Assembly: GCF_902805515.1 (NCBI RefSeq)
Contig: NZ_CADCTE010000067.1
Coordinates: forward strand, 1 to 48,834
DNA from: an uncultured Arthrobacter sp.
GTDB lineage: Bacteria; Actinomycetota; Actinomycetes; Actinomycetales; Micrococcaceae
Length of the DNA: 48,834 nucleotides
Direction: 5' to 3'
The number at the start of each line of letters is the position of its first letter. The stretch's first letter is position 1. The notes beneath the pieces are model-generated. The model made no database searches, had not been told where the DNA came from, and was given only the letters and a program-made list of their open reading frames with translations. Both the position numbers and the translations under genes were made by a program. Below are positions 26,328 to 33,596 of the stretch, one piece after another.

Positions 26328-27377
26328 CTACCCGAAGGTGAAGCAGTACACCCCGGTTCCCGGGTCGAGGAATTCGATCTCGGCGGTGCCCTCGATCCCG
26401 GGACCGCTGCGCCGAAGGAGCTGGTACAGGCCCGGCCCGGTGATCGTGCCGTAGCCGGCCTCATCGAGGTCGAGGCCGGAATCGGGGCCGGGTTCCCGGC
26501 CGTCCAGCAGGACCCGCAGGCGCACGGCCGACCCCAATGCGGCCGGAGCCGCAACCAGGTGGAGGTCGCGGGCGTGGAAGCGGCAGAGCAGTCGCCCTCC
26601 CGGCGCCTCGGACACCGTCGCCTCAGCGCCGGCCGTCCAGTCGCCAACCAGGGCCCACTGCCCACGCCGCAGCCGGGAGGGCGCGGAATAGGCGTGCAGG
26701 CGGTCGGCCGCCAGGCCGCCCGGGGACGCGAATCCGGAGGTCCGCTGGTATCCGAGGTAGGTTTCGGCCGACCGGAGGGTGTTCCAGTCCGCGGCGGCTT
26801 CAATTCCCGCGCCGGTGACCGGCCCCACCGCCGGACCCGGATCGGCGGACCCCGCCTCGGCCAGCAGCCGCCGGAGCGCCGCCTCGGTCTCCTCGTAGTC
26901 GCCCTCACCGAAGCTGGTGTGGCGGAGGCGGCCACGCGCGTCCACGAGGTACACCGCCGGCCAGTAATGGTTGTCGAAGGAGCGCCAGACCCGGAAGGAG
27001 TTGTCGACAGCGACCGGATAGCCGATGGACAGGGCCTCCATCGCGGGACGGACATTCCCGACGTCGTGCTCAAAGGAGAATTCGGGTGAATGCACCCCGA
27101 TCACCACCAGGCCGTGGCGCCGGTAGGCCTCCTCCCAGGCGCGCACGTACGGCAGGGCCCGGAGCCAGTTGATGCACGTGTAGGTCCAGAAGTTGACCAG
27201 GACCACCCGGCCGCGGAGGGCAGCCCCGGTCAAGGGGGGCGAGTTGAGCCATTCCGTGGCGCCGGCGAAGGAAAACGACTCCTCGTCCGGCAGCCGGCCC
27301 CCGGGCTGGACGGCCGGGCTTTCGGCCGGACCGACGTCGTTCGACAAGTTTTCTGGGAAGTCGTCTTCGGAAGTCAT
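26328..27377 (-). CDS. Redoxin-domain protein, DipZ-like soluble form
   Basis: A 349-residue protein. Residues about 40-175 are a thioredoxin/AhpC-type domain with VVLVNFWTYTCINWLRALPY; the TCIN motif keeps the first cysteine but has Trp where the resolving cysteine of TCINC would be. The C-terminal 150 residues match the beta-sandwich domain that follows the redoxin in DipZ proteins (GPGLYQLLRR, CFTFG end). It lacks the membrane part of DipZ and a signal peptide. ATG at 27377 has AAGGAA upstream. Function unknown; peroxide or thiol chemistry is inferred. Confidence 0.85.
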   Translation of the reverse strand: MTSEDDFPENLSNDVGPAESPAVQPGGRLPDEESFSFAGATEWLNSPPLTGAALRGRVVLVNFWTYTCINWLRALPYVRAWEEAYRRHGLVVIGVHSPEFSFEHDVGNVRPAMEALSIGYPVAVDNSFRVWRSFDNHYWPAVYLVDARGRLRHTSFGEGDYEETEAALRRLLAEAGSADPGPAVGPVTGAGIEAAADWNTLRSAETYLGYQRTSGFASPGGLAADRLHAYSAPSRLRRGQWALVGDWTAGAEATVSEAPGGRLLCRFHARDLHLVAAPAALGSAVRLRVLLDGREPGPDSGLDLDEAGYGTITGPGLYQLLRRSGPGIEGTAEIEFLDPGTGVYCFTFG

Positions 27378-27448
27378 GATGGAGTTCCTTCGCTCGGTGC
27401 GGGCCCCAGGGGACCATTATGAGCACTCCGGACCACTTACCGCACCCG

Positions 27449-27495
27449 TTCAGCACGCCATTCAGCACCCCGTTCAACCCCCGTTCGCACCCCGG
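27449..27495. repeat. 12-bp imperfect tandem repeat, 4 copies
   Basis: TTCAGCACGCCA, TTCAGCACCCCG, TTCAACCCCCG and TTCGCACCCCGG follow one another. The unit is C-rich and degenerate. Confidence 0.75.
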
Positions 27496-27570
27496 ACGCC
27501 GCGCGGGGCCCGCCCGCCCCGCGTTGCGCCGGGGGACCGCAACCGGGGAAGGTGGAGGGGACACTTCCGA

Positions 27571-27645
27571 TCGGAACAGTAGAGGTCGGAGCAGTGGTGG
27601 CGTAAACAGCGTGGATCGTAACAGTGTGGGTCGGAACAGGAGAGA
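27571..27645. repeat. 15-bp iteron-like repeat, 5 copies
   Basis: A core TCGGAACAG or variant recurs at 27571, 27586, 27601, 27616 and 27631, exactly 15 bp apart; a further core, TCGTAACAG, is at 27656, out of register. The spacing is close to one and a half helical turns, so successive copies face opposite sides of the DNA. Confidence 0.85.
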
Positions 27646-27727
27646 GCGGCATGGATCGTAACAGTGGGTGCACCGGAGTGGTGAGGCACGGGGTCATGAC
27701 AGGCCGGTCGACCGACGGGAGCCTGCT

Positions 27728-28843
27728 GTGCCTTCGCTGATCGGTCGCCTGCGCTCCTCCTGGACCGTCGCCGTGCCGGCGGTCGCGCTGCTCGTGCTCG
27801 TCCTGACCTGGCAGCGGAACCTGGGGGCACTGGCCGTGACCGTGGTCGCCGTGGTGCTGGTAGGGGCCATCCTGGCCGCGGTGCACCACGCCGAGGTGAT
27901 AGCCCACCGGGTGGGGGAGCCCTTCGGATCGCTCGTCCTCGCCGTGGCGGTGACGGTGATCGAGGTGGCGCTGATCGTCACGCTCATGATCTCCGGCGGA
28001 CCCGAGACCGCCTCGCTGGCCCGCGACACGGTCTTCGCCGCGGTGATGATCACCGCCAACGGGATTGTGGGACTGGCGCTGCTCGTGGGCGCAGTGCGCT
28101 TCGGGACTGTCCGGTTCAATACCGAGGGGACGGGCGCCGCCCTTGCCGTGATTGCCATGCTCGCCACCATGACCCTGGTGCTGCCCAGCTTCACCTCCGC
28201 CCGCTCCGGGCCGGAATTCTCGCCGGCGCAGCTGGCCTTTGCCGGGGTCGCCTCCCTTGCCCTGTATGCCGCCTTCGTCTCCACCCAGACAGTGCGCCAC
28301 CGCGACTTCTTCCTGCCGGTGCCCCCGCATCCCGGCAGGCGGACCGCGGCCGCCGATGACGCCGAGGAACACGCAGCGCCCCCCACCACCCGTGCCGCGC
28401 TCGTCAGCCTCGGCCTGCTGGCTGCCGCCCTGGTCGCCGTGGTCGGGCTGGCGAAGACCGTCTCGCCCACCATCGAGGCCGGGGTGAAGGCGGCAGGCGT
28501 TCCCGAGTCGTTCGTCGGTGTGATCATCGCGCTGCTGGTGCTCACCCCGGAGGGCATCGCTGCCACCCGGGCGGCACTGCGTGACCGCATCCAGACCAGC
28601 CTCAATCTCGGTTACGGCTCGGCGATTGCGAGCATCGGCCTGACGATTCCCGCGATCGCCCTGTCCACGCTCTGGCTCGAGGGGCCCCTCATCCTGGGTC
28701 TCGGCTCCACTCAGATCGTGCTGCTGACCCTGACGGTCGTCGTCAGCGTGCTCACGGTGGCGCCGGGGCGTGCGACCCGGCTTCAGGGAACAGTTCATCT
28801 CATCCTGTTGGCGGCGTTCATCTTCCTCGCTATCAATCCGTGA
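27728..28843 (+). CDS. chaA: Calcium/proton antiporter (ChaA-like)
   Basis: Ion antiporter of the CaCA superfamily, 371 residues with about 11 helices. The two inverted alpha-repeats are visible: VTVIEVALIVTLMISGG with the acidic residue, followed by FAAVMITANGIVG, and later TPEGIAATRAALRDRIQTSL followed by GSAIASIGLTIPAIA. These are the conserved regions that bind the cation. Expected to export Ca2+ (or Na+, K+) in exchange for protons. I take GTG at 27728, seven bases after GGGAG; the upstream part of the frame is within the repeat-rich leader. Confidence 0.9.
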   Translation: MPSLIGRLRSSWTVAVPAVALLVLVLTWQRNLGALAVTVVAVVLVGAILAAVHHAEVIAHRVGEPFGSLVLAVAVTVIEVALIVTLMISGGPETASLARDTVFAAVMITANGIVGLALLVGAVRFGTVRFNTEGTGAALAVIAMLATMTLVLPSFTSARSGPEFSPAQLAFAGVASLALYAAFVSTQTVRHRDFFLPVPPHPGRRTAAADDAEEHAAPPTTRAALVSLGLLAAALVAVVGLAKTVSPTIEAGVKAAGVPESFVGVIIALLVLTPEGIAATRAALRDRIQTSLNLGYGSAIASIGLTIPAIALSTLWLEGPLILGLGSTQIVLLTLTVVVSVLTVAPGRATRLQGTVHLILLAAFIFLAINP

Positions 28844-28861
28844 GCCGCGGGAAGTGGTGCT

Positions 28862-28899
28862 AGTCCTTTTCTAGGACTGTATGGTAGTCTGTAAGGACT
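28862..28899. promoter_or_regulatory. Operator-like cluster upstream of the second SDR
   Basis: AGTCC and GGACT form an inverted repeat at 28862-28878, and AGTC/GACT form a second one at 28886-28899; together they give three GTCC/GGAC half-sites within 38 bp, 23 bp before the SDR start. The pattern suits a dimeric repressor of the MarR/HxlR kind. No such regulator is encoded next to it. Confidence 0.5.
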
Positions 28900-28921
28900 T
28901 TTCCCCCACCGAAGGTTTTCC

Positions 28922-29647
28922 ATGCGTATCCAGGGCTCAACCGTTCTTGTCACCGGGGCCAACCGTGGCCTCGGCCGTCTCTTCGTCGAGGAGCTCCTCG
29001 AGCGCGGAGCGGTGAAGGTCTACGCGGCCTCCCGTTCCGGCATCGAGGTCAGCCAGCCGGGTGTCGTGCCCGTGGCCCTCGACATCACCGACCCCGCCGC
29101 CGTCGCCGCGGCCGCGGCCGCCGCGCAGGACGTCAACATCCTGATCAACAACGCGGGCATCCTCACCCCGACCAGCCTCCTCGAGGGCTCCGCGGCCGCG
29201 GTGCGCCAGGAGCTGGAAACCAACTTCTTCGGCACCCTCGAGATGACGCGGGCGTTCGCGCCGGTCATTGCCGCGAACGGCGGTGGAGCAATCCACAACG
29301 TGCTCTCCGTGTTGTCCTGGGCGCATTTCCCCGACGTCGGAGCGTACAGCGCCGCGAAGGCCGCCTCATGGGCGATGACCAACGCAGCCAGGCAGGAGCT
29401 CGCTCCCCAGGGCATCGCCGTCTCCGCGCTGCATGTGGGCTGGATGGACACCGACATGGGCGCGCACGTCCCGGCCGAGCAGAAGTCCGACCCGGCCGAG
29501 GTGGTCTCCGCGGCGCTTGACGCCGTCGAGGACGGCGAGCCGGAGGTGCTCTTCGGCGAGCTGACCCACAATGTGCGCGAGGCGCTCGCCGGCGACCTCT
29601 CGCAGCTCTACCCCGACATCACCGTCCGGGAACTCAAGGCCAGCTAG
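28922..29647 (+). CDS. Short-chain dehydrogenase/reductase (catalytically complete)
   Basis: A 241-residue classical SDR. VLVTGANRGLGRLFVEEL is the cofactor loop, INNAGIL follows the fourth strand, the catalytic Ser lies in LSVLSW, and Y-S-A-A-K provides Tyr and Lys, in contrast to the SDR at 17214. The acidic-loop sequence suggests NAD(P) preference cannot be decided. The substrate is unknown. AAGG at 7 bp precedes the ATG, and an operator-like cluster lies just upstream. Confidence 0.92.
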   Translation: MRIQGSTVLVTGANRGLGRLFVEELLERGAVKVYAASRSGIEVSQPGVVPVALDITDPAAVAAAAAAAQDVNILINNAGILTPTSLLEGSAAAVRQELETNFFGTLEMTRAFAPVIAANGGGAIHNVLSVLSWAHFPDVGAYSAAKAASWAMTNAARQELAPQGIAVSALHVGWMDTDMGAHVPAEQKSDPAEVVSAALDAVEDGEPEVLFGELTHNVREALAGDLSQLYPDITVRELKAS

Positions 29648-29683
29648 CCGGCGGCTCCGTCCCGGACGGAGTTTCCCTTGACC

Positions 29684-29723
29684 GAAGCAGCGGGTCCTCC
29701 GGCCATGGAGGCCCCGCTGCTTC
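29684..29723. terminator. Bidirectional hairpin between SDR and GNAT genes
   Basis: GAAGCAGCGGG-x-CCTCC pairs with GGAGG-x-CCCGCTGCTTC with one mismatch over a 6-nt loop, between two convergent genes. Confidence 0.75.
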
Positions 29724-29738
29724 AGTTACAGGGCCGCC

Positions 29739-30347
29739 TCAGCCGCCCAAGCGCTCCCAATCGGGGCGCAGCACCGACATGAGGACGGCGTCGATGTACT
29801 CGCCATCGAACTTGAACGCCTCCCGCAGGGTTCCCTCCACGACGAAGCCCGCCTTCTCATAGGCCCGGCGGGCGCGGGGGTTGAACGCGAAGACCTCGAG
29901 GGAGATCCGGTGGAGCCCGGTGGCGGCGAAGGCATGGCCGATGAGAAGGCGGGTCGCCTCGGAGCCAATGCCGCGGTCCCGCCCCGCCGGCCCAAGCAGG
30001 ATGCGGAAATTGCAGGCGTCGTCGTCGGGCTGCCACTCATTGAGCACCGCTTCACCGACGCAGCCCCCGGTCCGGGAATCGAGGACGGCAAGGTCCAGCC
30101 GGTCCCGCTGGTGGACCCGGGTCTGGTACCAGGTGCGCGTCCGCTCATCCAGCTCCTGCGTTCCGGCCTCCGCCTCGGCCGTGGAGTGGACGCTTCCGGT
30201 GAGCCGCAGCACCTCGGGATCGGCAAGGATGGGCCCCATCGCCTCGATGTCCCGGGAGGTGAAGGGACGAAGCGTGCACAGGGTTCCCCTGAGGGTGGGC
30301 TGCTCGGAAAAGAGGACCGGCGGAGACATGGTCGAAGTGTAGGTCAT
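29739..30347 (-). CDS. GNAT acetyltransferase (RimJ/RimL type)
   Basis: A 202-residue acetyltransferase: LRGTLCTLRPFTSRDIEAM at the start, VGEAVLNEW, the acetyl-CoA segment LGPAGRDRGIGSEATRLL, and NPRARRAYEKAGFVVEGTLR, the C-terminal RimJ-like signature. The substrate is unknown. ATG at 30347 overlaps the stop of the upstream gene by 4 bp (ATGA), which supports that start over the ATG at 30329. Confidence 0.9.
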   Translation of the reverse strand: MTYTSTMSPPVLFSEQPTLRGTLCTLRPFTSRDIEAMGPILADPEVLRLTGSVHSTAEAEAGTQELDERTRTWYQTRVHQRDRLDLAVLDSRTGGCVGEAVLNEWQPDDDACNFRILLGPAGRDRGIGSEATRLLIGHAFAATGLHRISLEVFAFNPRARRAYEKAGFVVEGTLREAFKFDGEYIDAVLMSVLRPDWERLGG

Positions 30348-31015
30348 CCGGCGGATCCCGGACCGCCGTTCAGCATCCTTGCCACCTTCGCCTCCAGGGA
30401 CGCGACCGCCGTGTCCGGCAGCACGATCAGTCCGTCGAGTTCCCGCCGCGCCCGCCGGTACGCGGTCTGCCGCTCGGCCGGGCTGGCAGCGTTGTCGAGC
30501 GCCAGGGCGATGAATTTCCGGGCCCGGGCCAGCCGCTGGCGTTCCGGTCCGGTGAAGGCCGAGTCCTTGAGCCGGCGTGCCTCCGCCTCGGCGACCTGGA
30601 AGGCGACGTCGTAGTCATTGACCGCAGAGCGGTACTCGGCGAATTCGGCGGCGCTCAGGGTCTCCGGTGCGGCCGGGCGGAGGGCGTCGGCTGCGCGCTT
30701 GGCGCGGAGGAAGGCGACGGTCAGGGGTTCACGCACGTCGGTCATCAGGGGATAGTCGATCAGCTTCCCCACGTCGAGTTCGTAGTCCAGCCACTTCCGG
30801 TTGACGGCATCGTGGGCGGCGGTCACCGCTTCCACCTCGCCGATCCTCGCCTGCCGGACCTGCTCGCCCTGGTGCTTCAGGGTGTAAAGCTCCACCTTGC
30901 GCTGGTGCCTGCGCTCATTGGCCCGGGACCAGGACCGTCCCCAGGCAGCGAACACCCCGCTCAGCGGAAAGATGAGCCACCAGTAGCTGCCGGCGAATTC
31001 GAAGAGGGGCTCCAC
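30344..31015 (-). CDS. Conserved hypothetical protein, one N-terminal membrane helix
   Basis: A 223-residue protein. One membrane helix at about residues 8-27 (YWWLIFPLSGVFAAWG) is followed by a long, charged, mostly helical soluble part rich in Arg, Ala and Glu that may form coiled coil (RRHQRKVELYTLKHQGEQVR and ARKFIALALDNAASPAERQ). No enzymatic motif is recognised. GTG at 31015 was chosen; the longer frame starts at 31090 inside the terminator hairpin of the gene upstream. It is coupled to the GNAT downstream and follows PspC genes, so a link to envelope stress is possible but unproven. Confidence 0.75.
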   Translation of the reverse strand: MEPLFEFAGSYWWLIFPLSGVFAAWGRSWSRANERRHQRKVELYTLKHQGEQVRQARIGEVEAVTAAHDAVNRKWLDYELDVGKLIDYPLMTDVREPLTVAFLRAKRAADALRPAAPETLSAAEFAEYRSAVNDYDVAFQVAEAEARRLKDSAFTGPERQRLARARKFIALALDNAASPAERQTAYRRARRELDGLIVLPDTAVASLEAKVARMLNGGPGSAG

Positions 31016-31062
31016 GGCATCATCGTAGTTCCGGTGCCCGCCGTGCGCACCGCACCGGGCAG

Positions 31063-31101
31063 CGGAAGACCCGGTGCGGAGGTGCCGCACCGGGTCTTCC
31101 G
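31063..31101 (-). terminator. 17-bp hairpin terminator
   Basis: CGGAAGACCCGGTGCGG and its exact complement around AGGTG, directly after the stop of the small PspC gene on the minus strand. T-less, very stable. Confidence 0.75.
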
Positions 31102-31105
31102 TTGA

Positions 31106-31357
31106 TCACCGGCGGGTGGTGCGGTTCAGCAGCTGCTCCAGGGCGATCGTCCCGTCGGTCTTGGGCAGCAGGAGCCACAGCACCCCGTACATCGGCAGGC
31201 TCACCACCGGAAGCAGGAAGCTCAGGAGCATTGCGATCCGCACGTAGGACACCGGCCAGTTGAACTGCGCCGCGATCCCCGAGGCGACGCCCCCGAGGAT
31301 GCCGCCGGGCGCGCGTTTGACGGGGGAGGAGCGGAGGATCCGGAACAGGGTGTCCAT
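31106..31357 (-). CDS. Small PspC-domain protein
   Basis: An 83-residue PspC-family membrane protein. LRSSPVKRAPGGILGGVASG matches the N-terminal PspC signature, then FNWPVSYVRIAMLLSFLLP and a second helix ending YGVLWLLLPKT. PspC domains act in envelope-stress sensing. It is the last gene of the three-gene minus-strand cluster and is followed by a strong hairpin. Confidence 0.88.
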   Translation of the reverse strand: MDTLFRILRSSPVKRAPGGILGGVASGIAAQFNWPVSYVRIAMLLSFLLPVVSLPMYGVLWLLLPKTDGTIALEQLLNRTTRR

Positions 31358-31384
31358 GGTGAGCCTTTCGGTTGGAGGGCGGAG

Positions 31385-31654
31385 TCAGAGGCCTGCGGTC
31401 TCAGTATGGCCGTTGTCGCCGTCGGGGTCTTCGCCTGCCGCGGATGACCGGCGCGTCATCGATGAGATGCCACCCACCACGAGGGCGATCCCCGCGCCGA
31501 TGAGGAGCCCCAGGAGCACGATCCCCAGGTCGAACCGGATGCCGGTGAGCAGCGAGACAAGGATCAGGGCCGCGACCGCCAGGATCACCGCTCCCCAGAC
31601 GACGGTTCCCGTACGCACCCGGCGGGGTGCTGCTGACTTTTCGGAGGTACTCAT
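31385..31654 (-). CDS. Two-helix membrane protein of the LiaI/PspC locus
   Basis: An 89-residue protein: a short basic N-terminus (PRRVRTGTVVWGAV), two helices at about 17-36 and 41-62, then a charged C-terminal tail. The helix pair with FDLGIVLLGLLIGAGIALV resembles LiaI-like or DUF5668-type small proteins found beside LiaF-like genes. The ATG overlaps the end of the PspC/LiaF-like gene by 4 bp, so it is translated from the same mRNA. Function unknown. Confidence 0.78.
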   Translation of the reverse strand: MSTSEKSAAPRRVRTGTVVWGAVILAVAALILVSLLTGIRFDLGIVLLGLLIGAGIALVVGGISSMTRRSSAAGEDPDGDNGHTETAGL

Positions 31655-33210
31655 TGGTCGAATCCATTCTCGTTTTGTGAAACGCTGACCTGGCTGACGG
31701 CGCCGCCGACCTCAAGGATGATCGACGGGCCGTCGGCTGTTTCGTTCAGCTGGGTGGTTCCGGGCTGCCAGAACCCTTCGGAGACCGAGGCGTCGACGCC
31801 CTCGCCCGTGCGCACCGAGCCGAGGGCGACCTCGGAACGGACCTCGACGGGCACGTCGCTCGGGACCAGGACGTCCACACCGCTGGCAAGCACCCGCACC
31901 GGGACGACGACGTCAGCTCTCAGGTTGTCGAGGCTGCGCAGGTCAAGCGTGCTGCGCCCGGCGACCACCGTGTAGCCCTCCTCCGCGGCCCGTACCGAGG
32001 AAGCCGACAGCGGGGTGTCACGACCGACCACCGAGGCGCCGTCATCGAAGTTGGCGGCTGCCACCGCCGACCCGATCAGGGCGGCGAAGACCATGGCGCC
32101 GGCAGCGAAACCGACGAACCCCGAGGACCGCCCGATCAGGCCCAGGGTCACCACGGCGAGGCCCAGGACGGCGGCGCCGGAGGCGAGGGCCACGGGAAGC
32201 GCAGTCCGGCCAAGGTCGATCAGGGCCGCGTAGTCGAGGGCGAGGATGATGCCGACGGCGAGCACGGCCGCACCCAGGCTGAGCGCTACTCCGCTGCCGG
32301 TGGGGCCGGGGGTGCGGGGGCGCGGCGGCGGTACCGGGCGCAGGGCGTAGCCCGGAGGCAGCGATCCCGGGGGAACGGACCCGCCGGAGAGGTAGTCGGA
32401 CGGCGTGTACCCGGTGGACGGGGAGTACCCGGCTCCGGGGAAGTCGGCCGGCAGCGGGTCGGCGGGGCGCGGAGGGACGGCGCCGGCGACCAGAGGCTCC
32501 GTCGAAGGGTACTGAGAGCCGGTGGGCGGAGGTCCCGCCTGGTAGCTCGTGGACGGAAACTGCTGGGCCGTTCCCGGTGCGCCGTACGCTCCCATCATCC
32601 CGGGTGCGCCGGCCGGCCTGCCTGCGGCTGCCGGGTTGTTCCTGCTGCGCGCGGTCAGGGCCCAGTACACGGCATAGACGGCGGCGCCGACCCAGATCAG
32701 GGTCCAGAGCACCCCCCAGCCGCCGCCCTCATCGCCGAGGAACGGCAGGTTCGGCCGCCAGAGCCCGGCGATGACCAGGAGCAGCGCCCCGGTCATTCCG
32801 GAGGTCCAGCTGCCGCGTCCGGCCGACTCGACGTGGATCCGTCCATCCGGTTCGGGCAGGAGCGCCCACGCCAGGCCGTACAGCAGGACGCCGATGCCGC
32901 CGAAGATCGCCAGCACGACGACGATGCCCCGGACCAGGGCCACATCGAGCCCTGTGCGGTAGGCGATGCCTCCCGCCACCCCGCCGATCCAGCGGTCGGA
33001 GGTGCGGGTGATCTGCAGCGAGCGCATCCGGTCGAAGAAGCCGTTCGACGGCGCGGGGCGGGGCGGCGGGGCCGCCGTGGAGCCGGACCGGCTGGACCAG
33101 CCTCCACCCGGCCCCGTGGAGAAACCGGCCGGATCGGGGACGCGGCCCGGAGGGGCGTCGCCGGCGGGGCGTTCGGGAGGCAGCGGTTCAAGGGGCGGTT
33201 CGGAAGTCAT
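31651..33210 (-). CDS. PspC-domain, LiaF-like envelope-stress protein
   Basis: A 519-residue membrane protein. After a Pro-rich leader comes a PspC domain (TSDRWIGGVAGGIAYRTGLD, residues about 105-165), further helices, a Pro/Gly/Tyr-rich cytosolic linker (about 210-320), a group of helices, and a C-terminal soluble region (about 400-519) that looks like the beta-solenoid LiaF domain (RSTLDLRSL, VLVPSDVPVEVRSEV). It is divergent from the PspC-kinase and regulator genes, the usual layout of a cell-envelope-stress system. ATG at 33210 has AAGGATCGG upstream. Confidence 0.85.
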   Translation of the reverse strand: MTSEPPLEPLPPERPAGDAPPGRVPDPAGFSTGPGGGWSSRSGSTAAPPPRPAPSNGFFDRMRSLQITRTSDRWIGGVAGGIAYRTGLDVALVRGIVVVLAIFGGIGVLLYGLAWALLPEPDGRIHVESAGRGSWTSGMTGALLLVIAGLWRPNLPFLGDEGGGWGVLWTLIWVGAAVYAVYWALTARSRNNPAAAGRPAGAPGMMGAYGAPGTAQQFPSTSYQAGPPPTGSQYPSTEPLVAGAVPPRPADPLPADFPGAGYSPSTGYTPSDYLSGGSVPPGSLPPGYALRPVPPPRPRTPGPTGSGVALSLGAAVLAVGIILALDYAALIDLGRTALPVALASGAAVLGLAVVTLGLIGRSSGFVGFAAGAMVFAALIGSAVAAANFDDGASVVGRDTPLSASSVRAAEEGYTVVAGRSTLDLRSLDNLRADVVVPVRVLASGVDVLVPSDVPVEVRSEVALGSVRTGEGVDASVSEGFWQPGTTQLNETADGPSIILEVGGAVSQVSVSQNENGFDQ

Positions 33211-33335
33211 AGTCCGATCCTTCCAGTGCGCCGCTGCGCCAGCTATCGGGGGCTGCCCTGAATTCATCCCTGAGGGAACCCCTGATTGTGCGCCCGGGGC
33301 ATCCCCGAAGCCCATCGGCGTGCTTGGATTGAGCT

Positions 33336-33515
33336 ATGAAACCGCCACTGCTGCGTTCGCCCGACGGCCTGGTCGCCGGCGTGTGCGGTGGACTCGCCCT
33401 CCACCTCGGCGTGCGGCTGCGCGTCGTGCGGGTCCTCATGGTCCTGCTGGCCCTGGCCGGCGGTGCGGGGGTCTTCCTCTACGCCTGGCTGTGGATCTTC
33501 GTGCCCATGGCCTAG
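33336..33515 (+). CDS. PspC domain, N-terminal part of a split sensor kinase
   Basis: 59 codons from ATG to an in-frame TAG (33513-33515). The product is a complete PspC module: DGLVAGVCGGLALHLGVRLR, then a helix VLMVLLALAGGAGVFLYAW ending FVPMA. In related actinobacteria this module is the N-terminus of a histidine kinase. Here the same frame continues, without any shift, through a Pro-rich linker into the kinase at 33597. CAG to TAG would need one C-to-T change. It may be a small protein made on its own, a mutation, a base-calling error, or a read-through site. It is divergent from the LiaF-like gene. Confidence 0.7.
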   Translation: MKPPLLRSPDGLVAGVCGGLALHLGVRLRVVRVLMVLLALAGGAGVFLYAWLWIFVPMA

Positions 33516-33596
33516 GACCGGCTCGCCGCCCCGCCGTCCCCGGCAGCCCCGCATCCACCGTCCGAACCCTCGGAGCCCGCCAACGCCGCTCCGCCG

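Larger units (their letters stand above)
27378..27727. other. 350-bp divergent gap with two different repeat clusters
   Basis: Between the divergent redoxin and antiporter genes. It holds a 12-bp repeat cluster (27449-27495) and a 15-bp-period cluster (27571-27645). An 80-codon plus-strand frame spans both but its product is only low-complexity repeat sequence, so I do not call it a gene. No clear sigma-70 promoter is visible. Confidence 0.6.

Noticed and set aside
24971..27073. 700-codon minus-strand frame
   Set aside because: Reads across the MFS gene and into the redoxin in the wrong frame; composition is Gly/Asp/Arg-rich noise.
27419..27661. 80-codon frame in the chaA upstream gap
   Set aside because: The product is only translated 12-bp and 15-bp repeats, no start signal, no conserved segment.
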